From the NCBI GenBank assembly GCA_038318565.1, contig JBBQCI010000090.1, positions 1 through 14,947 on the forward strand: a stretch of DNA of 14,947 nt, given 5' to 3'. The translations under genes and the position numbers were made by a program. The DNA comes from UBA11346 sp038318565 (GTDB taxonomy: Bacteria > Planctomycetota > UBA11346). Positions 1 through 7,023 of the stretch are shown here, piece by piece (position 1 is the first letter of the stretch; every line of letters starts with the position of its first letter). The notes under the pieces are model-generated. The model saw nothing but the letters and a program-made list of their open reading frames with translations, ran no database searches and had not been told where the DNA came from.

Positions 1-2490
1 TTTCGGCAGAAGCAGGCACTCGCTCGCATGTCCGAGCTGCAGAGCGCGATTTTCAACAGCGCGAATTTTTCGAGCATCGCCACCGACGCGACGGGTGTCA
101 TTCAGATCTTCAACGTCGGCGCCGAGCGGATGCTTGGTTACACGGCGGACGAGGTGATGAACCGGATCACGCCGGCCGATATTTCCGATCCGCAGGAAGT
201 GATCGCACGCGCCAACACGCTCAGCATCGAACTCGGCACCCCGATTGCGCCAGGCTTTGAGGCCTTGGTGTTCAAGGCCTCGCGCGGGATCGAAGACATC
301 TACGAGTTGACCTACATCCGCAAGGACGGCAGCCGCTTCCCGGCGGTCGTGTCGGTCACCGCGCTGCGCGACACGCAGGAGGCGATCATCGGCTATCTGT
401 TGATCGGCACCGATAACACCGCGCGCAAGCAGGCGGAGGCGGAGCGGAAGAAACTCGATCAACGGCTGCGCGACCTGCAGTTCTACACCCGATCGCTCAT
501 CGAATCTAATATTGACGCGATCATGACCACCGATCCACGAGGCATCATTACCGACGTCAACAGGCAGATGGAGGTGCTTACGGGCCGCACCCGCGTCGAG
601 CTGATCGGCGCGCCCTTCAAGAGCTTCTTCACCGATCCGGACCGTGCCGAGGCGGGCATCAAGCGGGTGATCAGCGAAAAAAATGTCGTCAACTACGAGT
701 TGACCGCCCGCGCTATGGACGGCAAAGAAACCGTGGTGTCCTACAACGCCACCACCCTCTACGATCGGGACAAGTGCCTGCTGGGAGTATTCGCCGCTGC
801 GCGCGATATCACCGAGAAACGGGCTGCGGAGCAGCGCACGGATATCCAACACGCCGTGACGCGCATGCTGGCGGAGGGCGCCCAGTTACCGCAGACCGCT
901 AGGAATTTCCTGGAAATTATCTGCCGCGCGACGAACTGGAATATTGGCGCTCTGTGGGCCGTCGATCGCTCAACGAAAGTGCTGCGTTGCGTCGAACACT
1001 GGCATGCGCCGTCCGCTGATTTTCACCCCTTCGCCGACGCGAGTCGCGCGAAGACGTTCGTGGCTGGAGAAGGTTTGCCGGGGAAGGTCTGGGCAACGGC
1101 GCAACCCGTGTGGATTCCTGAAATAGCGCAAGACGCCTCGTACTGTTTTCCGGCGTTGGCCGCATCGCTAGCGCTGCGCAGCGCGGTCGGTTTTCCTGTC
1201 ACGCTGCGGGAAGAGGTGGTCGGGGTGTTGGATTTCTTCAGCACCGCCTCGCTTGAGCCGACGACGGAATTCAGGGCCTTGTTCGCCGCGCTCGGTGCGC
1301 AGCTGGGACAGTTTCTCGAGCGGCAGCAACTGGCGGAGCAGTTCCGTCAGTCGCAAAAAATGGAAGCCATCGGCACGCTCGCCGGCGGCATCGCTCATGA
1401 TTTCAACAACGTCCTCGCCGCGATCATCGGCTACGTGAGACTTGCCAAAATGGAGGACGCCGGCAACGCGACCGTCACCGAATACCTCGATGACATCGGG
1501 TCCGGCGCCGATCGCGCGATTGACTTGGTGCGCCAAATCCTTGCGTTTAGTCGCAAAAGCGAACTGGAACGCAAACCCACCCAGCTTTACGTCGTGTTGA
1601 AGGAAGCTCTCAAGCTGTTGCGGGCGACGATTCCCGCGTCAATTGAATTTGACATCTCGCTGGCGGCCGACGCGTCGACCGTACTCGCGGATGCGACGCA
1701 AATCCAACAGATCGTGATGAATCTCTGCACCAACGCAGCGCATGCGATGACGGGACAAACGGGGCGGCTGTCGGTGAAGTTGCAGAACGTCACCGTCGAC
1801 GACGCCTTCGCCGCAGCGCACGAAAGCCTGCGGGCCGGACCCTATGTGAACCTCTCGGTGAGGGACACGGGCCTCGGAATGGACGAGGCGACGCTCAGCC
1901 GGATCTTCGAGCCGTTCTTCACGACGAAAGGCGTTGGCGAAGGCACTGGCCTAGGCCTCGCGGTCGTGCACGGTATTATGCATTCTCACGATGGAGCCGT
2001 CATCGTTCACAGCAGCGAGAACGAGGGAACGACGTTTGATCTTTATTTTCCGGCGCTTGCCAACGGTACGGTCGAGACGTTCGCGGATTGTGCGAACGCC
2101 CCCCAAGGTAACGGCGAGCGCATCCTCCTCGTTGATGACGAGCTTCCGCTGGTGAGGATCGGAAAGGTCGTGCTGGAGCAACTGGGTTATGTCGTGGAGG
2201 TTCACACCAGTTCCCTCGCTGCACTTAATGCTCTGCGCGCTCGACCGGAGGCCTACGATTTGGTCATCACGGACCAGATGATGCCCGGGTTGACTGGCGT
2301 GGATCTGGCCGAGCAAGCCCGGGCGATCCGGCCCGAGCTGCCCTTTGTCCTGTATTCCGGCTACAACGCGACGCGGACCGCTGAACGTGCGCGCGAGGTC
2401 GGAATTCGGGAATTGATTGTGAAGCCAATCTCGCCCGCCGCGCTCGGCACTGTTGTCGCTCGTGTCTTGTCCGAAACCAAAAAAGGTTAA
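1..2490 (+). CDS. Hybrid sensor histidine kinase/response regulator (PAS-PAS-GAF-HisKA-HATPase-REC), 5'-partial
   Basis: This is the sensor and phosphotransfer protein of a two-component phosphorelay. It should autophosphorylate on His and pass the phosphate to its own C-terminal receiver or to the adjacent REC protein. Counting from the first in-window ATG (28): PAS about 8-134, PAS about 145-266, GAF about 270-435, a HisKA dimerisation helix with phospho-acceptor H457 in GGIAHDFNN, and an HATPase_c domain with N-box N569, G1 DTGLGM (613-618) and G2 GTGLGL (639-644). The REC domain (about 697-815) has acidic pair D703/D704, phospho-Asp D749, S777 and K799. All catalytic residues are present. 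No membrane segment is visible, so the visible part looks cytosolic, sensing through its PAS and GAF domains (ligand unknown). The frame is open back to base 1 (upstream residues FRQKQALAR), and ATG 28 has no Shine-Dalgarno sequence, so the real start probably lies outside the window. Strong family assignment; the specific signal cannot be named. Confidence 0.93.
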   Translation, partial: FRQKQALARMSELQSAIFNSANFSSIATDATGVIQIFNVGAERMLGYTADEVMNRITPADISDPQEVIARANTLSIELGTPIAPGFEALVFKASRGIEDIYELTYIRKDGSRFPAVVSVTALRDTQEAIIGYLLIGTDNTARKQAEAERKKLDQRLRDLQFYTRSLIESNIDAIMTTDPRGIITDVNRQMEVLTGRTRVELIGAPFKSFFTDPDRAEAGIKRVISEKNVVNYELTARAMDGKETVVSYNATTLYDRDKCLLGVFAAARDITEKRAAEQRTDIQHAVTRMLAEGAQLPQTARNFLEIICRATNWNIGALWAVDRSTKVLRCVEHWHAPSADFHPFADASRAKTFVAGEGLPGKVWATAQPVWIPEIAQDASYCFPALAASLALRSAVGFPVTLREEVVGVLDFFSTASLEPTTEFRALFAALGAQLGQFLERQQLAEQFRQSQKMEAIGTLAGGIAHDFNNVLAAIIGYVRLAKMEDAGNATVTEYLDDIGSGADRAIDLVRQILAFSRKSELERKPTQLYVVLKEALKLLRATIPASIEFDISLAADASTVLADATQIQQIVMNLCTNAAHAMTGQTGRLSVKLQNVTVDDAFAAAHESLRAGPYVNLSVRDTGLGMDEATLSRIFEPFFTTKGVGEGTGLGLAVVHGIMHSHDGAVIVHSSENEGTTFDLYFPALANGTVETFADCANAPQGNGERILLVDDELPLVRIGKVVLEQLGYVVEVHTSSLAALNALRARPEAYDLVITDQMMPGLTGVDLAEQARAIRPELPFVLYSGYNATRTAERAREVGIRELIVKPISPAALGTVVARVLSETKKG

Positions 2491-2493
2491 CTC

Positions 2494-2862
2494 ATGTCGC
2501 TTATCCTGCTCGTAGATGATGATGATTTATTCCGCAAAATGTTGCGGATCACGCTGGTAAAAATGGGCTACAAGGTCGTCGAAGCCCGTGACGGCAAGGA
2601 AGCCATGAATCTGTTTAAGCAGAAGCTGCCCGACTTGGTGCTGACGGATATCCTCATGCCGAAATTTGACGGCCTGGAAACCACTCATGCCCTTCGGAAA
2701 ATAAACCCGAATGTGAAAATTGTCGTGATGTCCGCTGGCGGAGGCTATTCGACAGACCTGCTTAATATGGGCCATCAACTCGGGGCAAACCACTCGATGC
2801 GGAAACCTTTTACGGACCAAGAGCTGACCGCCACCTTGGCCGAATTGCTGAGTGAAGCTTAA
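2494..2862 (+). CDS. Single-domain response regulator (CheY-like receiver)
   Basis: This 122-residue protein is a receiver domain and nothing else. The acidic cluster is at D8-D11, the phospho-acceptor is D52 in LVLTDILMP, the switch Ser is S80 (VVMSAG), and the invariant Lys is K104 in MRKPF. A complete phosphorylation pocket is therefore present, but there is no DNA-binding or enzymatic output domain, so it must act by protein contact or as a phosphate shuttle or sink. It starts three bases after the hybrid kinase stop, with purine-rich AAAAGG at 2481-2486 seven bases before the ATG. The two are almost certainly co-transcribed, and the kinase is the natural phosphodonor. The real partner beyond that is not in the window. 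It resembles CheY/Spo0F-type stand-alone receivers; a chemotaxis role is not supported because no che genes are nearby. Confidence 0.93.
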   Translation: MSLILLVDDDDLFRKMLRITLVKMGYKVVEARDGKEAMNLFKQKLPDLVLTDILMPKFDGLETTHALRKINPNVKIVVMSAGGGYSTDLLNMGHQLGANHSMRKPFTDQELTATLAELLSEA

Positions 2863-2882
2863 TCATCGCAGGTCATGCGTGA

Positions 2883-2903
2883 GCGAGTACACTCGCACCT
2901 TTC
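2883..2903 (+). terminator. Weak hairpin after the response regulator gene (possible terminator)
   Basis: Twenty bases after the regulator stop codon, GCGAG (2883-2887) pairs with CTCGC (2892-2896) around the loop TACA. It is followed by acctttcc, which has only a short T run. The position suits the end of the kinase-regulator operon, but the five-pair stem and poor U-tract make intrinsic termination uncertain. Confidence 0.25.
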
Positions 2904-2958
2904 CAATTCCGCATCGCCAGCGAGATTCATCCTAGAAAACGCATTCGAATGTACAGGA

Positions 2959-3106
2959 GACACAGAGAAACAGAGAGTCGAAGGAGTTGGGAAGACTGAG
3001 TCCTTCACCATTTACCATTTACCATTTACCATTTACCATTCACCATTCACCATTCACCAACAGGGCGACAGTTGGATTACACCTAACCTTATCACGCCTC
3101 TGTGTC
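2959..3106. repeat. Composite intergenic element: inverted arms GACACAGAG / CTCTGTGTC around the heptamer array
   Basis: GACACAGAG at 2959-2967 is the exact reverse complement of CTCTGTGTC at 3098-3106, and the heptamer array lies between the arms. The left arm is followed by a second AGAG-rich motif (aaacagagag). The arrangement suggests a defined dispersed element, not chance low complexity. Neither arm abuts a transposase, and no target duplication is obvious, so this is not a standard insertion sequence. Whether it recurs elsewhere in the genome cannot be seen from this window. Confidence 0.55.
3006..3059. repeat. Tandem heptamer array (YACCATT)n
   Basis: Seven complete head-to-tail copies of a 7-base unit YACCATT run from 3006 to 3054, followed by a partial copy (cacca, to 3059). 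The first base alternates in the order C,T,T,T,T,C,C,(C); the other six bases are invariant. A 7-base period is not a multiple of three, and the repeat sits outside genes, so it is an intergenic simple-sequence array, not a coding repeat. Short heptameric tandem repeats are known from intergenic DNA of several bacterial groups; their function is unclear. Copy number is likely to vary between strains by slippage (inference). Confidence 0.93.
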
Positions 3107-3272
3107 TTTACGCCTCCCGTTTGTCGAAATAATGCAATGGGATTTTAGATCCATTATCCCGATCGACTCCAATCTCTCATTGTTTTTTGGTTTCCTAGAA
3201 CCGCGTTGACCGTAAATCGTCTCTTTCGACTTCGCTGGTTTGTACCCCCAAGACAATCCGCCGTCCCATAGG

Positions 3273-3302
3273 GTCCGTCACTCAGACTCTGCGGCGACGG
3301 AC
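3273..3302 (-). other. Inverted repeat spanning the ATPase stop codon
   Basis: GTCCGTC (3273-3279) and GACGGAC (3296-3302) are perfect 7-base inverted arms with a 16-base loop that contains the ATPase stop codon (TGA, complement of 3282-3284). A stem here could protect the transcript 3' end or slow termination. No U-tract follows on the minus strand, so it is not a classical intrinsic terminator. Confidence 0.3.
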
Positions 3303-5864
3303 GTACTTGAGGATCTCGAACCAACCGACACAGAGGACGCCGGCCGCGACACTAATCGCCAGATCCAGCGCATGCAATGGCGCGAAGTGGAACAGGGTGC
3401 GAGCCACAGGCAGGCACAGAACCAGGGTGAGTAAACCGATGCTTCCCAGGATTACCCACCACTGGGCCGTGTTCGGTGTCAGCAAGATGCCGATAAGACT
3501 GCGCGACCACGACCGGTTGGTAATGATGATGGCGATGAACGCTGCCACCAAGCTGGTGAAGGTTAGGGCGCGGGCCGCGTCGTCCCCGTGATTAGTCTTG
3601 GCGTAGATGAAGATGCCGACGCAGACCGCCAGCACACTGACTCCCTGTAGCAGGCTCAGGGCGATGCTCTTCCAGGAGAACAGACGTTCGTTGGGATCGC
3701 GCGGCGCTCGGGTCATGATATCCTCCTCGGCCTCCTCGGCCTCGAAGATCAGCGAACACGATGGATTGATCACCAGTTCCAGGAAGACGATGTGGACCGG
3801 CAGCAAGAGGAGCGGCCAGCCCGGGATGAATACCGGCAGGATCGACAATCCGGCGATCGGGACATGCACTGCGAAGGTGAAGGAGATGGCCTTCTTGATA
3901 TTGTCGAAGATGCGTCGGCCCATCTTCACTGCCGTAACGATAGATGCGAAGTCATCGTCAAGCAGCACCAGCGCGGATGATTCGCGCGCCACGTCGGTGC
4001 CCCGCCCGCCCATGGCGATACCGATGTGCGCCGCCTTAAGGGCCGGAGCGTCGTTCACCCCATCGCCGGTCATCGCCACTACCTCGCGGTTAGCCTTGAG
4101 AGCCTGAACGATGCGCAGCTTCTGTTGGGGCGCTACCCGGGCGAAAACCTGCACGGTGCGAATGCGCGTGGCCAGAATCTCGTCAGAGATGCCCTCAAGA
4201 TCCGGCCCAGTGATGACCTCGCCGACATTGGCGATACCGGCCTGCCGGGCGATGCTCTGAGCAGTAGCGGGGTAGTCGCCGGTGATCATCACCACACGGA
4301 TCCCGGCTGCCTGACACTCTGCAACAGCGGCCGGAACGTTGGCACGCAGCGGATCGGATAGGCCTATGAGACCGACAAACTCCAGGTCGAGATCCTGGTG
4401 GAGTGCGGGCAGGCGGTCGGCCGGGACACTGGCCCTGGCCACGCCCAGTACCCTGAGTCCGTCGCTTGCCAGGGCGGTGACCTGCTTGGCCAGAGCCTCG
4501 CGCCGTTCCGGTGAAAATTTGCACAGACCGGCGATCGCCTCTGGCGCACCCTTCGACGCTAGCAGCAGCGGCGTGGCGTTACCCTGGTTCCACGCCTGGG
4601 TGACAGCGAGGAGTTCGGGCGAGAGAGGGTATTCTCGCTCCAGCGTCCACCCGTGATGCTGCCCCTGGCCCGCTGGTCCCATCTTGGCCCCAGCGGCATG
4701 GATGGCGCGCTCCATCGGGTCGAAGGGATCGGTCTTGCTGGCCAAGACGGCGAGGTCGAGCAGAAGCTGAACTTCAGCGGTCTGCTCAGTCGAGACCCGC
4801 TCAAGATCGACCGTGCGGTCGTCGAGGATGACCTGCGTCACGATCATTTGGTTGAGCGTCAAAGTGCCGGTCTTGTCGGTGCACAGTACAGTGGCGGCAC
4901 CAAGCATCTCGATCGCCGGCATGCGCCGGGTCAGCACCCGGTTGCGTGAGATGCGCCAGGCTCCCAGGGCGAGGAAGATGGTGAGGATCACCGGGAACTC
5001 TTCGGGCAGCATCGCCATGGCCATGGTGATGCCGGCGAGGAATCCTTGCTTCCAACTCGCCACGTCCCCGCCGCGAGTCAGGGCGTAGACCACCACCACC
5101 ATGCAGCACAGGACCAATCCGAGAATCGCCAGGTTCCTCACTAACCGACCGGTCTCGATCTGAAGCATGGAGCGCTCCGGCTTCACCTGACTGAGGGCCT
5201 CGCCAATCTTGCCAAGTTCCGTGCGCAACCCAGTGGCGAACACCTCGGCCACGCCCTGCCCGGCGGTGACCAGGGTGCCCGAGTACACCGAGGGGAGGTC
5301 ATCGCCGCCCGGCTGGTCCAGGATCTGCGCTGTCGTCGAGGCGGACTTGGCGACTGGAACCGACTCGCCCGTGAGCAGCGATTCGTCAACCGAGAGATTG
5401 ATCCCGGTCCGTAGCACAGCGTCGGCGGCGATGCGATCGCCCTCGGCGAGTAGAATCAGATCGCCACGGACCAGATCCTTGGCCGAGATGCGTCTATGCT
5501 GGCCATCGCGGATCACCAGCGCCTGCGGGCTCGACAGGTTCCGCAAGGCGTCGAGGGCCCGCTCGGTGCGGCGTTCCTGGACGATGGTGATGCCCATGAC
5601 CACAAAGACGAAGCCGAGCAGCATCGCTGCATCGCCCGGTTCGCCCATCAGCATGTAGAGCGCTCCTGCCGCAAGCAGCAGGACGAACATCGGCTCTTTG
5701 ATCACCTCCCAGGCAATGCCGAACAGACTGTGCCGTTCCTGGACCGGCAACGCGTTGGGGCCATCAGCACGAAGACGCTGGATTGCCTCGGCCTCACTCA
5801 GACCGGTGTAGCCGGATAGGGCGAGTCCCGGGACGTTGCCTGCTGGATTGGACGGCGTGGACAT
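3282..5864 (-). CDS. Cation-translocating P-type ATPase (P2-like, cation unassigned)
   Basis: This ATP-driven inner-membrane pump transports cations through a phospho-aspartate intermediate. Numbered from the ATG at 5864 (860 residues): N-terminal cation-ATPase region about 18-45; first membrane pair about 50-97; actuator TGES 165-168; membrane pair M3-M4 about 243-300 with PEEFP 287-291; phosphorylation motif DKTGTLT with D330; nucleotide-binding KGAPE 438-442; TGD 528-530; hinge GDGVNDAP 600-607; and six C-terminal membrane helices to about 850. Every catalytic motif is intact and the length fits P2 pumps. The membrane ligands differ from Ca2+ pumps: aligned to SERCA, M5 has His667 and Ile670 for Asn768 and Glu771, and M6 has Glu696, Ile699 and Asn700 for Asn796, Thr799 and Asp800. 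'Calcium ATPase' would therefore be an over-call. GTG 5873 and ATG 5870 are alternative starts, but AAGGTG at 5876-5871 is best spaced for ATG 5864. It is the last gene of the minus-strand block, 99-108 bases after the lemA-like gene depending on the start chosen. Confidence 0.95.
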   Translation of the reverse strand: MSTPSNPAGNVPGLALSGYTGLSEAEAIQRLRADGPNALPVQERHSLFGIAWEVIKEPMFVLLLAAGALYMLMGEPGDAAMLLGFVFVVMGITIVQERRTERALDALRNLSSPQALVIRDGQHRRISAKDLVRGDLILLAEGDRIAADAVLRTGINLSVDESLLTGESVPVAKSASTTAQILDQPGGDDLPSVYSGTLVTAGQGVAEVFATGLRTELGKIGEALSQVKPERSMLQIETGRLVRNLAILGLVLCCMVVVVYALTRGGDVASWKQGFLAGITMAMAMLPEEFPVILTIFLALGAWRISRNRVLTRRMPAIEMLGAATVLCTDKTGTLTLNQMIVTQVILDDRTVDLERVSTEQTAEVQLLLDLAVLASKTDPFDPMERAIHAAGAKMGPAGQGQHHGWTLEREYPLSPELLAVTQAWNQGNATPLLLASKGAPEAIAGLCKFSPERREALAKQVTALASDGLRVLGVARASVPADRLPALHQDLDLEFVGLIGLSDPLRANVPAAVAECQAAGIRVVMITGDYPATAQSIARQAGIANVGEVITGPDLEGISDEILATRIRTVQVFARVAPQQKLRIVQALKANREVVAMTGDGVNDAPALKAAHIGIAMGGRGTDVARESSALVLLDDDFASIVTAVKMGRRIFDNIKKAISFTFAVHVPIAGLSILPVFIPGWPLLLLPVHIVFLELVINPSCSLIFEAEEAEEDIMTRAPRDPNERLFSWKSIALSLLQGVSVLAVCVGIFIYAKTNHGDDAARALTFTSLVAAFIAIIITNRSWSRSLIGILLTPNTAQWWVILGSIGLLTLVLCLPVARTLFHFAPLHALDLAISVAAGVLCVGWFEILKYVRRRRV

Positions 5865-5870
5865 AGACAT

Positions 5871-5876
5871 CACCTT
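5871..5876 (-). promoter_or_regulatory. Ribosome binding site deciding the ATPase start
   Basis: Read on the minus strand, AAGGTG lies six bases before ATG 5864 and overlaps the alternative GTG start (5873-5871). It abuts ATG 5870 directly, which is too close for initiation. Spacing therefore favours ATG 5864. Confidence 0.5.
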
Positions 5877-5972
5877 ACGCGGTTTACTCGCCTGCGTCGC
5901 GGATATTTTTCTTTATGACGCAACCACGCCCTGAGATAGCATCGTGATGGACATTCCAATACCAACTGGTCC

Positions 5973-6593
5973 TTAGACCAGCACTGCTGGGGGCGCCAGT
6001 CGCTCTTCCTGATGCTGAATCGCAAACATCCCGGCAAGGCTGAAGCAAAACGTCTCTGCGATGACACTGCTTGGAAAGAGTTCGCGTTTTGTGTTATAGG
6101 CCTTCACCGCGGCATTGAACGCCTGACGGAAGAATTCAAGTTTGTTCTCGGTAGAGGTCAAGTCCTCCATCAATCGCAGCATGGTCGCATTAGCTTTGAG
6201 ATCTGGGTAGGACGCGGTGAGGGCGAATAGTCTATCCAGGGTGCCGTTAAGTGTGATTTCGCTACTGGCTAGAACATGCATTGCTGATGGATCACCTGGT
6301 TTTGCAGCGACGCCGGTGTTGGCGGTCGCAGCGGCATAACGAGCTTCAAGGACGGCTTCAAGTGTGCCACGCTCATGCTTCAGATAGCCATTTGCCGTCT
6401 CGACCAGATTCAGGATCAGTTCATAGCGCCGCTTAAGCTGCCCGTCGATCTGCGCGTAAGCAGCGGTGATTCGATGGCGCAGCGTGACAAGTGCATTAAA
6501 GAGGACGACTACATTTATAACAGCCAACAGTACCACCAACCTCAGAACGAAGATGACAATTGCTAGAGAGCTCATGGGTTGAATGTCACGCAT
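5973..6593 (-). CDS. lemA: LemA family membrane protein
   Basis: This 206-residue LemA-family protein has one N-terminal membrane helix (about residues 8-34) and then an almost wholly helical soluble domain. Family hallmarks are clear: AYAQIDGQLKRRYELI around 45-60 followed by NLVET (62-66), then LDRLFAL...YPDLKAN (119-135), the helix TSTENKLEFFRQAFN (146-160) followed by AYNT, and FPSSVIA (173-179). The C terminus keeps the usual pattern of an aromatic residue followed by an EER-type segment. LemA proteins are widespread and their biochemical role is poorly defined; envelope and stress-related contexts are common. The start at 6593 has only a weak purine stretch (cccgga) before it. Met7 (ATG 6575) is a possible alternative that would still leave the membrane helix. 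It lies between the 62-residue frame (30-base gap) and the ATPase, all on one strand. The usual partner of LemA in many genomes, a TPM-domain protein, is absent from this window. Confidence 0.92.
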   Translation of the reverse strand: MRDIQPMSSLAIVIFVLRLVVLLAVINVVVLFNALVTLRHRITAAYAQIDGQLKRRYELILNLVETANGYLKHERGTLEAVLEARYAAATANTGVAAKPGDPSAMHVLASSEITLNGTLDRLFALTASYPDLKANATMLRLMEDLTSTENKLEFFRQAFNAAVKAYNTKRELFPSSVIAETFCFSLAGMFAIQHQEERLAPPAVLV

Positions 6594-6623
6594 TCCGGGA
6601 ATGAGAAATTGGCTGGCTGATCA

Positions 6624-6812
6624 CTATTCCCATATCTCCAGAATCGTATCCTGTGATAGACTGGCGAAATTGAGGTCGTATATGCCGAGATCGATCATCT
6701 CGTCATCAGGGTAATACTCATAGTCATCAAGCGTAAACTTCCCGCTAGCGTTGATATGAAGGTTCGCTTGGATCGCGCGACGTGCGGTGAGTTCGGTATG
6801 AGGTCCAGACAT
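6624..6812 (-). CDS. Possible small acidic protein, no recognised family
   Basis: This is a 62-codon frame I do not recognise. It looks more gene-like than the shadow frames nearby. The product has an ordinary composition with a strongly acidic C-terminal half (12 Asp/Glu against 3 Lys/Arg overall), including LDDYEYYPDDEMIDLG, and ends in ILEIWE. No signal peptide, membrane helix, Cys motif or zinc site is visible. AGGA (6826-6823) lies ten bases before ATG 6812, a slightly long but usable Shine-Dalgarno spacing. It falls in the gap between the glucan synthase and the LemA gene, both on the same strand, and ends 30 bases before the LemA start, which suits co-translation. It could equally be a chance frame, or a remnant of a longer gene. 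Confidence 0.42.
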   Translation of the reverse strand: MSGPHTELTARRAIQANLHINASGKFTLDDYEYYPDDEMIDLGIYDLNFASLSQDTILEIWE

Positions 6813-6877
6813 GTTGGCGATTTCCTACTCGATCAGAGCGTCCTCAGGTCATGCTTAGAGACCAAGTGCCCTTGCAG

Positions 6878-6910
6878 CTATGGGGTCTTTACCCCACGGA
6901 GTACTACCAT
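6878..6910 (-). other. Ten-codon mini-frame behind a near-ideal Shine-Dalgarno (possible leader peptide)
   Basis: On the minus strand, AAGGAGG (6924-6918) stands seven bases before ATG 6910. This opens a ten-codon frame (MVVLRGVKTP) closed by TAG at 6880-6878. It is the strongest Shine-Dalgarno sequence seen between genes in this window. A six-pair GC-rich hairpin sits over the last codons. It lies 68 bases before the 62-residue frame and 284 bases before the LemA gene, the usual place for a translated leader. The peptide is not rich in any one amino acid, so classical attenuation is not indicated. It could be a decayed start of a lost gene. Confidence 0.25.
6881..6896. other. Perfect six-pair hairpin in the synthase-LemA spacer
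   Basis: TGGGGT (6881-6886) and ACCCCA (6891-6896) pair perfectly around a four-base loop (cttt on the plus strand, aaag on the minus). It lies 128 bases beyond the glucan synthase stop on the minus strand. No T-run follows in either direction, so it is not a clear intrinsic terminator. A role in mRNA processing or in occluding the mini-frame is possible. Confidence 0.35.
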
Positions 6911-7023
6911 TTCTAAACCTCCTTCTGAATCCCGCCCATACCAAACGGCGAAGGCGAAAAGAACCACATGGTTCCGGCTGCGCCGAGCTGTGTATTCCGC
7001 CATCTTCCAGGGTCGACGGAATC

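Larger units (their letters stand above)
2863..3281. other. Convergent intergenic region with no credible gene
   Basis: This stretch separates the kinase-regulator genes from the ATPase gene that converges on them. An 85-codon open frame (2875-3132, +) runs through it but is rejected: part of its product is just translated heptamer repeat, no Shine-Dalgarno sequence precedes its ATG, and it resembles no family I know. The region is visibly more A/T-rich than its flanks. It contains a perfect 10-base palindrome (CATTCGAATG, 2942-2951), the heptamer array, 9-base inverted arms around it, and a weak AATGG...CCATT inverted repeat near 3135-3154. From about 3160 to 3270 I see nothing further. Confidence 0.7.

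Noticed and set aside
3006..3059. Heptamer array considered as a CRISPR
   Set aside because: Seven-base contiguous units with no unique spacers and no cas genes nearby.
2875..3132. 85-codon open frame after the response regulator
   Set aside because: Much of it is translated heptamer array and inverted arms, with no ribosome site and no family resemblance.
3607..4107. 166-codon open frame antisense to the ATPase C-terminal half
   Set aside because: The opposite frame encodes the hinge and M5-M6 motifs of a P-type ATPase; this one has none.
5874..5972. Possible promoter in the LemA-ATPase gap (TTGCGT ... AATATC on the minus strand) and GCGTC/GACGC inverted arms
   Set aside because: The boxes match consensus poorly and the arms are only five bases; not enough to call a site.
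5870..6067. 65-codon minus-strand frame across the LemA-ATPase gap
   Set aside because: It overlaps the LemA C terminus in another frame, is Arg-rich, and lacks a convincing ribosome site.
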